Positions 22,243 to 35,555 of a stretch of 64,000 nt of DNA are shown in pieces. The notes under the pieces are model-generated. The model made no database searches, was not told the origin of the DNA, and was given only the letters and a program-made list of their open reading frames with translations. Made by a program: the position numbers and the translations under genes. Every line of letters begins with the position of its first letter. The first letter of the stretch is position 1. Source of the stretch: Theropithecus gelada (taxonomy: Eukaryota; Chordata; Mammalia; Primates; Cercopithecidae); NCBI RefSeq assembly GCF_003255815.1, contig NC_037674.1, positions 1,696,365 to 1,760,364 of the forward strand, read 5' to 3'.

Positions 22243-23532
22243 CCCTTGGTTCCTTTTAATAGAGAATGATATTTAGAAAACAAATCTAGTTGCTCTGAAG
22301 TATTATTGCTTTGAGACCTTTTAGAGGACATTATATTATGATATAATAATACTATTTCATTACACACTAGAAATTAATGAGCATGTACTGATGTCACCCA
22401 TAAAATCCTTCCTTGTCTTTGAACTTTCCCTCCAATTTTTAACAAAATTAATATATTTTTTAATTTGCTCAAAGTGCAATATACACGATCTAGTTTCAGA
22501 ATTACAGTAACCAGGCTACAATGAAAAGAAGACCTCTAGGCTGAGTTCAGAATGTGTTTTCAGATGTTTCTGCTCTCCCCCTTTAAGCTAAGAATACAAG
22601 AGAGTAATCAAAATGCTATGCTCAAAAGTTATTTGATTTAGTTTTTTTTTCTCCAGTGTGGTTATGCTATTAATTTAAAGTGGAGCTGAGTTCATTTGTT
22701 TCTATTTGTATTACACTTTAGGGCTTTTCCTCATTATTATGGATTTAATTCTATTTTTGAATACGTGAAGTTTTAACATGATCCCAAAAATCAACACTGT
22801 ACAAGATGAAACAAGAAATATCACGAGAAGTGCCATCCCACCCCATTGCTTCTACTTGTTTCTGCCATACACATACACAGACACCTCCTCTACATAATAA
22901 TACATTTCATCAATTTCTGGTTTATTTTTCTTTTTCCATAAATAAACAGACAAATAACTATTTTCTAATTCTACTTCCTTTCTGACATCAAACATCACAT
23001 GCTATACAAAACTTTTGCATTCTGACTCTTCAACTTCTTCAATATTGCACCTTGGAAATACACCAGTTAATGCAGCTCTTACTTATCCTTTTTACATAAC
23101 TGCATAGTATTCTATTGCATGTAAATATCATAATGTTTAAATTAATCTACTTTGTTGGGGTATTTTCACAGCTTCCAATATTTTGCAAATACATATAATA
23201 CTGAATCATACAACTTTGTGCATGCCAAATTTTATGCTGTTGAAGGTGTATTTTCAGGGTAAATTTCCAGAAGTAAGATTTCTAGGTCAAAGGGTACATG
23301 TGTAATTTTATCATATATTGTCAAATTTCCTTCTCATAGGGAAGTTTTCTCCATTTCTCATTCCCACTATCAATGAAAGATGATACCTATTTTTCAATAG
23401 TCTTGTCGATAGTGAATTTTCAAATTTGCTAGATTTTTCCAAGCTAAGGGGTAAAAAGTGATATGACAATATGGTTCTAATTTGTGTTTTGTTAATTATG
23501 AGTATATTGAACATTTAAAAATATTTAGAACC

Positions 23533-23826
23533 AGCTGGGCATGGTGGCTCATGCCTGTAATCCCAGCACTTTGGGAGGCTGAGGCAGGCGGATCATGAGG
23601 TCAGGAGTTCAAGAGCAGCCTGGCCAACATGGTAAAACCCTATCTGTACTAAAAATACAAAAATTAGCTGGGCGTGGTGGTGGGCACCTGTAATCCCAGC
23701 TACTCAGGAGGCTGAGGCAAGAGAATCATTTGAACCTGGGAGATGGAGGTTGCAGTGAGCTGAGATTGTGCCATTGCACCCCAACCTGGGCAATAGGGTG
23801 AGACTCTGTCTCAAAAAAAAAAAAAG
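23533..23826 (+). mobile_element. AluS-like element
   Basis: A complete sense Alu from 'agctgggcatggtggctc' to 'gactctgtctcaaaaaa'. The flanks share aaatatttag (near 23519 and 23827). Confidence 0.95.
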
Positions 23827-25383
23827 AAATATTTAGGACTATCTTTTATATTTTAGCAAATTATCTTTTTTGTCCTTTGCACAATTTTCTATCAAATTTT
23901 TTCATATCTTATCCTCAAATTTTACATGTCACAGGCATTTTTCTGTGGCATAAGTTGCAAATAATTTCTTCCCATTTATCCTTTGTCTTTTGATTTTGGT
24001 TATATGTTACTGATCATGAAATTTTACACGTTTCTCGAGTCAAATTTATCAATATTTTTTGCATCTGGACTTGGGGAAATAATTAGAACCTTTCCCGATA
24101 ACTTTCCCCTAAGTTATAAAAGGGTTTGCCCAGGATTTATTCTGGTATTTCTGTGATTTCATCTTCTACACTTATATCTCTGATCCATTTGAATCACAGT
24201 CTTAAGTAACATATAAAGTATTGATGTAACTTAAATATTTTCCATATAACCATCCAGGTCTTCCCATACTACTTATTCAAAAGTTCAACTTTGTCACTCT
24301 AATTTGAAATACCATAATTATCATCTGCTAAGTTTCCATGTATACCTGGATCTATTTTTGTATTTCTTTTCAATAGCTAATTAATGAGTAATCTGCTTAT
24401 ACCATTGTGTTAATTATAAAGACTTTGTGTGTGTTTTAATATCTGGTTGGGCTAGGGCTAGCTGTTCATCTTATTCAGTATTTTCATGTATTCTTACATA
24501 TGTATTCTTCCAAATTAACTTTAATCTCAACATATATAGCTTCAGAAAAAACTTTTTCATATTTTATTGGGGTTCTATTAAATTAACTGAGGGAGAATCT
24601 GCATCTTTATAATATTGAGTTATCCTATAAATAACAAGGATTACATTTTCTATTTGTTCATAGGTACTTCGCACAGGGTTTTCATACTTCTTATTAAGTT
24701 CATTTGTGAGACTATTATCTATCTTTTTGATACATTTTGAATGGTATTTTCTCTTCCAGTGTCCTCTAATTGCTTATTAATCATCAATATAAGCATTTCC
24801 ATTATTTCATGTAATTTTTATATCCTGCTTGCTTTCTGAATTCTCTTAATGTTGTGTTAGTTTTATCACTGGTTCTCCAGTGTTTTCCAGCTTTACTATC
24901 ATATTATCTGCAAGCAGAAATAGATGTACTTCATCATACCCAATTTTTATGCCCCCAATAAGTGTCTTGTAGACTAACTGCAGTGGTTAATGCCTTCTGT
25001 AAAAATGATAAAGGCAGGAGATAATAGGCACTCTCTTCCTATTCCAGATCATCCTGGAAAGGTCTCCTGCGGAGACAGACAGACTGACAGAAGGAGAAAA
25101 CAGAGGAGATGCCCATACCTTACTATTTTCAGGGTTTTTATTAAAAAATCAAGAATGGGTGTTGAAACTTGTCAGACCCAATGGGGAGCATCAATTTCTT
25201 CTCCACAGTAAATTGCATTATTGAATTTCTTTCTGTTGAATCATTCTTCTACTCCTAAAACTAAATTTGTGAGTTTTCCTTCATTTTGTATGTTTTGGAA
25301 AACTTTATTTGGCATCAGAGTGGCATGATCCATGATCTTTATATGTTTGGTAGAATTTCCCTGTGAAGGCACCTGAGCCCTTT

Positions 25384-25384
25384 G

Positions 25385-25424
<40 letters not shown>

Positions 25425-25430
25425 TGTGTG
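25384..25430. repeat. Compound (CT)n(TG)n microsatellite
   Basis: About 12 CT units run directly into about 12 TG units. The alternating purine-pyrimidine part could form left-handed DNA. Length variation between individuals is likely. Confidence 0.95.
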
Positions 25431-25934
25431 GGCGAGTAGAAGTTCCTTGGTAATTTTCTCTTTTTTCCATAGAAAATGGCCTTCTTAAGCATTCTACCCC
25501 TAATAGGGTCAATTTTGGTAGTAAATTATATGTCCCCAAGAAATTCTCCAACACATATATGTTCTGAATTTTTTTAATAAAGGTGGGTAGGTCATCTGTT
25601 ATGACTTTTATTTTTACTGTGTCATTTATTATTTTATTTATATTCCCCATTTTTTCTTAAATGGTTTGTGTATTTCATTTTATTAATCACCAGAGTTTTG
25701 AGTCATTCATTATATCTCTTGTCTTTGTATTCTCTATCTGATCAAATTCTGCTTTTATCTTTTTTTTAATTTACTTTGTGCTTTCTTTTGGTTTTTTTCT
25801 AGTTTTGAGTGGGAAGTTAGTTCATTTTCTTATATTTTTATTTATATTGACATATGCTTAACAATATGAATATTCTTCTAATATGGTTTAAATATATCTC
25901 ATAAACTTTTAAAATCAAGTATTATTCTACTTTT

Positions 25935-27500
25935 TGTTTGTAATTCCACTTTTTAAAAATCGAGAAATAATAATTGTACATATATTTAGGATAAAATGTG
26001 ATGTTTCCATTTGTATACACATTGTAAAAAGGTTGAATCAAGCTCATTAGCCTTTGTACTACCTCACTTGCTTATCATTTTTTGTAGTAAGAACATTTAA
26101 AAACTATTTTAGCAGTTTTAAAATAGTCAATACATTATTATTAACTATGGTCACCGTGCTGTGCAATAGATCACTACAACTTTATTTCTCCTGTCCGAAA
26201 CTTTGCATCCTTTGACGAACGTCTCCCCCTTCTCTACGTTCACCCCTAGCCTCTGGTAACTGCTGATCTACTCTCAGCTTCTGTGAATCTGTCTCTTTTA
26301 GGTTCCATATGTAAGTGAAAACAAGCGGTATTTGCCTTTCTCCGTCTGGCTTTCGTTAACATAGTGTCCTTTGGGTTCATTCATGTTGTTGCAAATGACA
26401 GCGTTTCCTTCTTTTAAAGGCTGTATAGTATTCCACTATATATATAGACAACAGTTTTTAATCCATTTATCCACTAACGGACACTTAGGCTGCATTCATT
26501 TTTCAGCTATTGAAAGTAATGCTGCGGTGAACATGGAAGTGCAGTGAGCTCTCAGACAGACTGATTTCAGTTTCTTTGCATATACACCCAGAAGTAAGAT
26601 TGCCGGATGATATTGTGATTTTATTTTTAGTTTTTTGAGGAGCTTCCATACTGTTTTCCCAAAAGAGCGGTACTAAGTAACATTCCTACCCACAGTATAC
26701 CAGGATTCCCTTTTCTCCACACCCTAACACTTGTTATCTTTCGTCTTTTTGACAACACTCATTCTAACAGGTGTAAATGATATCTCATCGTTTTAATTTG
26801 AATTTCCTTGATAATGAGAGATGTTGAGCATTTTTTCATATATCTGTTGGTCATTTGTGTGTCTTCTTTTGAGAAATGTCTGTTCAAGTCCTCTGTCGAT
26901 TTTTTAATCAGGTTATTTGTTTTCTTGCTATCGAGGTGTTTGAGTTCCTCATATATTTTCAATACTAACCCCTATAGAAAATATTTGGGGTGGGTGTGGT
27001 GGCTCAGGCCTATAATGCTGGGAAGGCAGAGGTGGGTGAATCACTTGAGGCCAGGAGTTCAAGACCAGCCTGGCCAACATGGTGAAACCCCATCTCTACT
27101 AGAAAATACAAAAATTAGCCAGGTGTGGTGGCGGGCGCCTATAGTCCCAGCTACTTGGGAGGCTGAGGCAGGAGAATTGCTTGAACCAGGGAGGTGGAGG
27201 TTGCAGTGAGCTGAGATTGCACCACTGCACTCCAGCCTGGGTGACAGAGCGAGACTCTGGCTCAAAAAAAAAAAAAAAAAGAAAAGAAAAAGAAAAGAAA
27301 ATATTTTATTTGCAAATCTTTTCTCCCTGTCCATGGATTTTATCTTCTGCTAGTTTTTTCCCTTGCTGTGCAGAGGCTTTTTAGTATGATACGATCCCAT
27401 GTGTCCATTTTTGTTTTTCATTGCCTGTGCTTTTGGGGTCCTATCCAAAAAATTATTGCCCAGACCACGGTCACAGAGCAATTCCCTTAAATTTTCTTGT
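25935..27500 (-). mobile_element. L1MA-like element, 3' portion (split by an Alu)
   Basis: The minus-strand L1 3' end shows 'attattattaactatggtc', 'cctctggtaactgctgatc', 'ttgtgtgtcttcttttgag' and, beyond the Alu, 'tgtgcttttggggtcc', in consensus order. It is the 3' half of an element whose 5' half lies inverted at 27505-28590. Frames are broken. Confidence 0.85.
26988..27298 (+). mobile_element. AluS-like element inserted in the L1MA-like copy
   Basis: A sense Alu with a small loss in the first arm ('cctataatgctgggaaggc') and a long A/G-rich tail. The target-site duplication agaaaatattt (near 26977 and 27297) matches at both ends. Confidence 0.93.
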
Positions 27501-27504
27501 GCTG

Positions 27505-28590
27505 TATACAGTCAAGGCCTATATGACAAGCCCATAGCTAATATCATACTCAACAGTGAAAAGTTCAAGGCTTTTCCTCTAAGTTCATAAATAAGAGACG
27601 GATGCTCCCTCTTATCACTTCTATTCAGTATAATTCTGGAAGTTCTAGCCATACCAATTAAGCAAGTAAAGGAAATAAAGACATCCAAAAAGTAAAAGCA
27701 GAAATAAAATTGTCTTTTTTATGAAAGATCTTCTATGTAGAAAACCCAAAAGACTCCACCAAAAGGTGTTAGAACTGATAAATTCAGTAAAGTTACAGGA
27801 TACAAAATCAACATAAAAAATCAGTAGCATATCTATATACTAACAACAGACTATCCTAAAATAATTAATGAAACAATCTCATTTACTGTACCATAATAAA
27901 ATAAAATAAAATACTTAGGAGTAAATTTAATCAAAGAGGTGAATGATCTATATACTGAAATCTATAATACATTAATGAAAGAAATTGTGAATGACACAAA
28001 TAAAAGGAAAGAGATCCTGTGTCCATGGATTGGAGGAATTAATATTATTTAGATCTCCATACTACCCAAAGCCATCAAAGATTCAATGCAATCCCTATCA
28101 AAATTCCAATGATTTTTTACAGAAGTAGAAAAAAATTCTACAATTTTTATGGAACCACAACAGATCCCACATAACCAAAGCAATCTTGAACAAAAAGAAT
28201 GAAGCTGGTAGCATCATACTTGCAATACACTGCTAGACGACAGTAATTTAAGCAATATGGCACTCACATAAGAACGGATACATAGACCAGTGGATAGAGA
28301 TGATAGAGATAGAGAGCCTAGGAATATACTCACACATGTAGAACCAATAAATTTTCCATGAAGATACCAGGAACACACAACGAGGAAAGGACAGTCTCTG
28401 CAATATATTGTGTTGGAAAAACTAGACGTCACATGCAGAGGAATGAAATTGGGCTCTTATTTCACACTACATATAAAAATCAACTCAAAGTGGATAAAAG
28501 ACTTAAACATAAGACCTGAAACTATAAAACCACTAAAAGAAAATATAGGGGAAAACCTTTGCTACCTTAGTCTGAGCAATGATTTCTTGT
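27505..28590 (+). mobile_element. Inverted 5' portion of the L1MA-like element
   Basis: Plus-strand L1 ORF2 runs from 'gctaatatcatactcaacag' (27537) through 'ttcaatgcaatccctatc' (28082) to 'gtctgagcaatgatttc' (28571). Consensus coverage ends about where the minus-strand half begins. The geometry (inverted 5' half, then 3' half) is that of a twin-priming inversion. The frames are broken. Confidence 0.8.
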
Positions 28591-28789
28591 ATCTCGTAAA
28601 TTTTTGTGTAATTTTAAATTTGACTTTTAGAAATTTAATGATATTTTAAAACCTTTATTTTCATCCTTTTGCTGTTTAATAGAAGAAATTCTAAATTTCT
28701 AGTTGGAAGATACTTTTTTAAAAAGTTGTTTCCATTTTCAATATTATTACTTATGACCAAAGTGTTATTTTATAAAATTTCTATATTAT

Positions 28790-28928
28790 TGGCCTGCATG
28801 GTGGCTCACGCCTGTTATCGAGCACTTTGGGAAGCTGAGGTGGATGGATCGCTTGACACCAGGAGTTTGAGACCAGCCTAGGTAATGTAGTAAAACCCTG
28901 TCTCTACCAAAATACAAAAACTAGCCAG
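28790..28928 (+). mobile_element. Alu left-arm fragment
   Basis: 'ggtggctcacgcctg' through 'ctctaccaaaatacaaaa' is an old Alu left arm. The second arm is absent. Confidence 0.8.
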
Positions 28929-28984
28929 TTTCATAACCTGGTCTCAAATATATATATAGTCTATATTATGAATGTACCAATATT

Positions 28985-29050
28985 TTTAATATTGACCCAG
29001 TATGTGATTAATTTAATATTTTAATATTGACCCAGTATGTGATTAATTTT
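28985..29050. repeat. Near-perfect tandem duplication, 35-bp period
   Basis: The string aatattgacccagtatgtg followed by attaattt occurs twice, offset by 35 bp (attgaccc at 28991 and 29026). Confidence 0.9.
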
Positions 29051-29597
29051 GTAGATTTTTCATGTGTACTTGAGAATGATAAATGCTTGAGGTGATGGAT
29101 GCCCCATTTACTCTTACATGATTACTATGCACTCAATGCCTCTATCAAAATATCTCATATACCCCATAAATATATACACACACTACGCCTAATATCAATA
29201 CAAATGTAAAAGATAAAATAGGAATGGGGCATGGTAGAATTTAAGACTAATTCATTGGAAAATAAAGTGCATGTTTCCTACAATGACCCAATTCATACTG
29301 GTCTAACCGAGGCATTGCAAACTCAAAGGCCTACAGGGTGAGGCAGGTTTCACACTGGAGATGACTAAAGCATGGATTGGATGGGAACTGTATAACGGAT
29401 TCCTTGCTAAAGGCAGGATGAGCACAGGTTCTGATTTGCTCAAGAGCATTTTAATGTATGCCTGTTGTTCTGATGTAATTATTATTGTTATGCTTGTTAA
29501 AAGTGTCCTGGTTTGAAAAACAAACTCCTAATTTAATTCCATTGTTTTTTGAGAACATACTTTGTATGATCTCAATCTCTTTAAAATTATTAAGACT

Positions 29598-29890
29598 TGG
29601 TCAGGCACAGTGGCTTATGCCTTTAATCCTAGCACTTTGGGAGGCCGAGGCGGGTGGATTACTTGAGTTCAGGAGTTCGAGACCAGACTGAGCAATACAG
29701 TGAGACCTTGTCTCACTATATTTTCTAATTTAATAAAAATTTAAAAATCAGCTGGGCGTGGTGGTGCATGCCTGTAGTCACTTGAGCCTGGGAGGTCAAG
29801 GCTGCAGTAAGCCCTCATCATGCCACTGCACTCCAGCTTTGGTGACAGAGAACAACCCTGACTCAAAGAAATGAAAATAAAAAAAAATTA
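29598..29890 (+). mobile_element. AluJ-like element, partly deleted
   Basis: A sense Alu with 'tcaggcacagtggctt' and 'ccactgcactccagc'. The second arm lacks the 'cccagctactcgggaggctg' block, and the middle A-rich linker has expanded. Confidence 0.85.
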
Positions 29891-29894
29891 TTAA

Positions 29895-32560
29895 GCCTCG
29901 TATTATTGCATACAAAATGCTCTATTCTGGAGAATGGCCTTGAAAAGGATATGGATTCTGCTGCTGTTGGGTGCAGTGTTCCTTAGACGTGAGCAGATCA
30001 AGTTGGTTGATAGTGTTGTTCTGGTCTTCTACATACTAGTTGATTCTCCGTCTTGTTGTCCCACCAACTACTAAGAGTGGAGAATAAAGTTTCCAACGAC
30101 GAATGTTGTACTGTATATTTCCCCTTTCAATTCCATCAGTTTTTACTTCATGTATTTTGGGCTCTGTTGTTAGGTACACAGATACATATCTGTTTTTAAT
30201 TGTTATATCTTCCAGATAAATTAACTGTTCTACCACTATAAAATGTCCTTCTTTGTCTCTAGTAATATTATCTGCATTAAGGTAATTTTTTCTGATATTG
30301 GTATAATAGTTCTAGCAGTCTTTCAGTTACTATCTGCATAGTATATCTTTTCCATCCTTTTACTTTCCACTTATTTGTGTCTTTGAATCTAGAACATACC
30401 TCTTATTGAAACTATATGGTTATGTCCTTTTTAATTAATCCAGTCTGACATTCTCTGCCTTTTGATTGGACTATGTAATGCGTTTTCATTTAATTATTGA
30501 TGTGGTTGAATTTACAGCTGCTGTTTTGCTCTTTGTTTTCTTTTGTGTTATTTTCTAGCACACTATTTTAATTCCTTTGGATTGTTCACTACGTTTTCTT
30601 TAACTTATTTTCTTTATGGCTGCTCTGGGGATTAAATATGCATCCTACCTTAAAACAATTTAGAGCCAACTATTACTAACTTAATTTCAAAAGTATACAC
30701 AAATGTCCTTCCAATATAATGACTTGTCTTTCTCCAAGGTGATACTACTGTTATACAAATTATGCTTATAAACTCATCAATATAGCTTCGTGATTATTGT
30801 TTCATACAATTGTCTTTTAAATTGGTTGAAGGAAGAAAAGAGCAAAAACTTTATTTACATTTTATATTTACCCATGTAATTTCCTTTATGGTGATCTTCC
30901 TTTCCTTGTGTGAGTTCAAGTTAACATCGATTATCATTCCTATACACCTTCAAAGACTTCCTTTGGCATTTCTGGTAGAGTAGGGCTGCTATAGATGTAG
31001 TCTCTCCATTTTTATTTACCTGGGCCTGTCTTTAGTTCACTTGCTGTTTTGAAGAGTAATGTTGCTCAACATAGAAGTTTTGGTTGATGGTGGAGGGTTC
31101 CCCACTTTCTTTCAGCACTTTGAATATGTTATCTCACTGCCTTCTGGCCTCCATGGTTTTTTATGAGAAGTCAGCTGTTATTGTTATTGAGGATCCTTGT
31201 ATATGATGAGTCTCTTCTCTCTTGCTTTCAAGATTCTCTCTCTGCCTTTGGCTTTCAACAGAATAATTATGTTGTATCCGGGTGTATATTTCTTTAAGCT
31301 TATTATACTAAGACTTAGTTGAGCCTCTTGGAGGTGTAAATTAATGTTTTTAATAAATTATGGGACGTTCAACCATTACTTCTTCTCATTATAATATTAT
31401 TTATTCTTATTATCAAATAGCTGATTTAAAGTCTATTTACTAAATCCAACTTCTGGGCACCCTCAGGACCAGTACGTTTTGACGGTTTTGTTTCTTGTAT
31501 ACCGGCTGCACATCCCAATTTCTTTGCATGCTTCCTAATAAACTGGAAACACTAGCCATATATTTTTATACCTTTGAAATCTGATCATCCCTTTCTCCCA
31601 CTGTTTATTGTTGTATTTTGTTGTTGTTGGGGTTAGGCTTTGTTTGTTTAATTACTTTCCCGGACAAGTATGCTAGTGTTTGCATTCCCTAGACTGAAGT
31701 CTCCGTCTGTTTTCATTTTTAGTCCTGGCTTTATAGGGGTCACCCCTATGTCAGCACAGCTTAGGGCAGTCAATGATTGGTCCTTAATTCTCTTGAATGC
31801 TTTATGGTGATACGTTTTTCACCCTTTGCCGTGAGGATCTATGTGTAGTTTGGAGCACGCTTTCAAAGTTTAGGCAGATTAAGTCTTCCTTGTCTTTCAC
31901 TTTTTGCTTTCACAGGACGTCAGGGTCAGCCAGGGATGAGTAAGTAACTAAGACTCTCTCTGCGCTTTCCTGACTGTTCCCACGACCCTGCACATACACA
32001 CAGACTTTCAGATCCTCAGGAATATGTCTGAGATGTTTATAGTCCACTGTGAACTAGATCTGATTCCCCAGATCTGCCTTGTACATGTTTGGCTGGTTTC
32101 TTTCTTGCCTTAGCTGGCATCACTGCCTTGAAGGCTTCAGTGTTCACCGTCCTCGAGTGATGCCGATCATCATTATCATCAACAATGCTTTGGGAATAAA
32201 ACTTTCCCATGGGGCTCCAGGTCAGGTCAAATAGTGGCAAAACTCTGGGGATGGGGCATTTTGTAGAGTTCCAAATTAAATCATCCCCCTCGGGTGGCAG
32301 CAAGGCTTCTGGTCTTCATGGTACCATGCCAAGGAGCTGATAGGGAGACAGGGAAATCTCTAAGTTAAAATGGCATAGACCTCACTGTTCTTATTGAAGT
32401 TCAGTACTGTTTCTTCAGTAAACTCTTTTAATGTGTTGTATGCCTTTGGTTTTATTTCCAGAGTTCTGAAATGTCTGCTTTGATATAATCTTGCCAGTGT
32501 TTTCATTGCTTTTTGTGGGGAGAGGATTTACTGAGGACCTCAGTCCAACACTCTGCAAGT
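29895..32560 (-). mobile_element. Old L1 / HAL1-like sequence
   Basis: Signatures such as 'ctcactgccttctggcc' (near 31133), 'gtcagctgttattgttattg' and 'gggtgtatatttcttt' are reverse complements of common sequence in old mammalian L1 or HAL1 elements. Boundaries are uncertain, especially beyond about 31500. No intact frame. Confidence 0.55.
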
Positions 32561-33675
32561 CTCATGTCTGGGTGATAAATTTACATGGTTACCTGACCTA
32601 AAGGAGCAGCCTGTCACTCAAGCCCAGACAACTGTCACCCTGTGAGATTGTGTTCCTAGTGTTGTTAGGTCAGCTATGGATAGGTTTATACAAATCTTTG
32701 AAATTCTTATTTTATAAATTCTTAAGAAAGGATTTTCATCAGGTGTAATATTACCACCAATTTGCAATCCTTAACTGAAGGAGTTTCATCAGATCCAGTC
32801 CACCCACTTATCAGGACTGATTTCTTCAGTCAGTTCACATCCATCTAGCTCCTGCTACTGGCCTGGAATAATGCTGGCTGGTAAGGAGACAACGATAGCA
32901 ACATGAAGAATGCAGAATAAATTGGACTTAAATGAGTATATTGGATCAATTAGAGCTCACTTCAAATTTTTCCTTCTGAGGTCTCACATTGCAAAATAGA
33001 GTGCCTGATCCTTGGTTTATTTGATTTTCAAATAACTCAGAAAAGCTAAGCAAACATTTCTTCAGACTTTTTTTTTTCCTTAAATATCTCTTCAGACTTT
33101 TATATTAGGGAAATTGTGAGCAGTAAATATTTTTCAAATCACAAGTTTCCATAAAGAACCCATACTCATTTCAAAACAGGCTACAGAGCATTTGAATTTA
33201 GAGTTGAGACAGTCTATTGAAAATGACAGTGACAAACAGATAATCATGTAAATCTTTGATGAAATGAACCTTTTCGCAGACTTCAAAATCATTACCTTAT
33301 ATCACTGCAAACCTGGCAAGTAATTTCAGTGATCAGAGTAATGCATATTCAAATGCTCAATGTGTTTGCTCAGGGCACTGATTGTCCCAGATGTGCTAGT
33401 ATATGGTAAAAAGACATTAAGACTAATTTTTAAATATTTAAAATACTGTTTTCCCTGAGTAAACTGTGGCATTTCCAATTTTCCAAAGAAAGGGTTCTTT
33501 TTGATTTGAAGTTAGTTCTTACAATGAAGGATGATGTTGATTGAAGACTCAGTGTCACAGTCAGTTATGCTTTCCCTGGAGGCAGACCCCTCCCAAGGCA
33601 GTCACATCATCATTCAGGTGGGAGCTCTGGGAGGAGAAATCACATCAAGATCCTTGGCTCTAGTCAATCAGTGCT

Positions 33676-33695
33676 TCTCTCTCTCTCTCTCTCTC
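33676..33695. repeat. (CT)n microsatellite
   Basis: A short ct run (tctctctctctctctctc) in mostly unique intergenic sequence. Confidence 0.85.
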
Positions 33696-34147
33696 CTTGA
33701 AGGGTAGTTGGGGGGAGTGCTACCCTAACACAGATCCATTCCGTCAAGACAGGTTTTGAAGATCACAGAAGCACACGTTTTATATAAGAAGGGGCAAACT
33801 TAAAGGTCATGTTTTCAGTGCAAAAAAAACAAAACAAAACAAAAAAAATTTCTCTAGGGCATTGTTAAGAGATAATAATTCAACCAGGGTTTGAAGCAAG
33901 ATTTTTCATTTTAGGTTACATTTTTGTTCTAAATCAACTTCCATCTGGAAGCAATTGCATGGTGTTGTGAGCCCTGGGTTAGAAATTATGAGGACTAGGA
34001 TCTAGGCCTGTGTGTCTTCCTAACTTTTGATACGATTTTGAGCCAATAGATTAACCTCTTTGGGCAGCAGTATTCCTGTTTATAAAGTAGAGGTTACTCA
34101 TTTAGTGTACCCGCTTCTCATAATTTGTCCTATAAACCAAGAGTGTC

Positions 34148-34653
34148 TGAGACAGGTCTTCATCAATTTAGGAAGTTTATTTTGCCAAGGTTATGGATGC
34201 ACCCATGACACAGCCTCCAGAGGACCCGACAACATGTGCCCAAGGTGGTTGGGGCACAGCTTGGCTTTATAAATATTTGGGAAACAGGAGACATCAATCA
34301 ATATATGTAAGATGTACACTGGTTTGGTCTGGAAAGGTGGGAGAACTCAAAGTGGGGAGGGGGCTTCCAGGTCATAGCTAGACAACCTGGCTTAGTGAAA
34401 CAGTAAAGCAAAGGAAGCAATCAGATATGTGTTTGTCTCATGTGAGCAGAGGGATGATTTTGAGTTTCGCCTGTCCTTTGTTCACAAGGAACTTCCTTGT
34501 GGGCAAACTGTGAAGGAGGTATGTAGCTTCTTATCTTTGTAGCTATCTTGTTTAGAAATAAAATGGGAGGCAGGTTTGCCTGACATCGTTCCCAGTTTCA
34601 CTTTTCCCTTGCTTTAGTGATTTTGGGGTCTCGAGATTTATTTTATTTTCACA
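34148..34653 (+). mobile_element. Solo LTR, ERVL-like (MER21-like)
   Basis: The ~505-bp segment opens near 'tgagacaggtcttcatc' and closes at 'tttattttattttcaca', so it has the TG...CA ends of a retroviral LTR. Internal strings such as 'agtttattttgccaaggtt' and 'gggcacagcttgg' belong to a dispersed primate LTR family that I associate with MER21. No internal retroviral genes flank it. The family name is from memory. Confidence 0.5.
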
Positions 34654-35275
34654 GTCCCATGAGAGACATAAAGCATTATTTCTAAGACATGAGCATGACA
34701 AGTAGGTCAGAAGATTTACAACTTCCTTGTCATCTTCAACAGAGGATGTTTGCTGTGCTATTTTAAGTTTGATAGTTACTCCAGAGGCATTTGAACCCAA
34801 TTATTGTAGACAGACACATACTTTTAGGCCAACATTAGTCAAGGCTTTTCCTGGATAGGTCTTTAGATTCCAAAGAAAGTCCAGAAGTAATACTGATTAA
34901 CAACATATTAGAATATTCTCTCTATTTGTGGTGATGTCAAAAGAGATACATTTAAATATCCTTGCTGTAAAAGTAGGGTACTGTAATTTATAATTATTGT
35001 CAGAAGTTTTTATTTTGTGCCTTATTATCATTATCCCCAAGGTGATTCTTATTATGTTCTCATTAAAAATAACAAACACTGAAATATCTACAATACAAAA
35101 TCAGAAAGTAGAAAACGAATGTGACCTTTTTCACTAAACATTCATCAGAATTGAGGTTCAGCAGCTTGTAAATGTGGTCAGCCTGTCTTCAAACCGGAGC
35201 TCACTGGAGGTTTTCTGTAACGAAGGCTAGACCTTGTCCAGAAAGTTCCTGCAGCCTGATATGGAAGACGTCGTG

Positions 35276-35555
35276 TTCTACTGCGGCAGGGATTGGAGTC
35301 ACACACGATGTACATAGTTGGCCACACTCAGCAAAGATGCTGTTAATACTTGTGCATTTCACACTACAAATTTTGCTTCAAAGGAATAAAACAGTAAGCT
35401 AGTATTGGACTGTAGTTACAATGACATGCATGCTGACATATGGAGTGGGAAACGCATTGCCATCTGAAATTTATTTTGAAATGTATTTAAAAAAAAAACA
35501 TAGATTGAGGATGGGTGTATTGGACAGATAGAGGGAGAGGTGACAGGTGGTGAGG
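35276..35555 (+). repeat. Local duplication, copy A (old L1 3'-end sequence)
   Basis: Nearly the same as 39390-39668 in the same orientation; roughly nine of ten bases agree by eye, including a long identical core from 'caaattttgcttcaaagg' through 'gcatgctgacatatgg'. The source looks like an ancient L1 3'UTR. This copy lies just downstream of the GABRA5 3'UTR. Confidence 0.9.

Larger units (their letters stand above)
22700..25900 (-). mobile_element. Old L1 (L1M type), 3' end to ORF2, degenerate
   Basis: The minus-strand L1 is recognisable from 3'-region signatures ('gaagtaagatttctaggtca', near 23270) through ORF2 carboxy-terminal signatures ('tcctttgtcttttgattttg', near 23979) to the reverse-transcriptase region ('cactctcttcctattcc', near 25030, and 'agcatcaatttcttctcc'). 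No long frame is kept. An Alu (23533-23826) is inserted, and a microsatellite has grown near 25384-25430. Confidence 0.75.

Noticed and set aside
32037..32303. 88-codon minus-strand frame with a charged tail
   Set aside because: It lies in old LINE-like sequence, has no family I know and no splice context.
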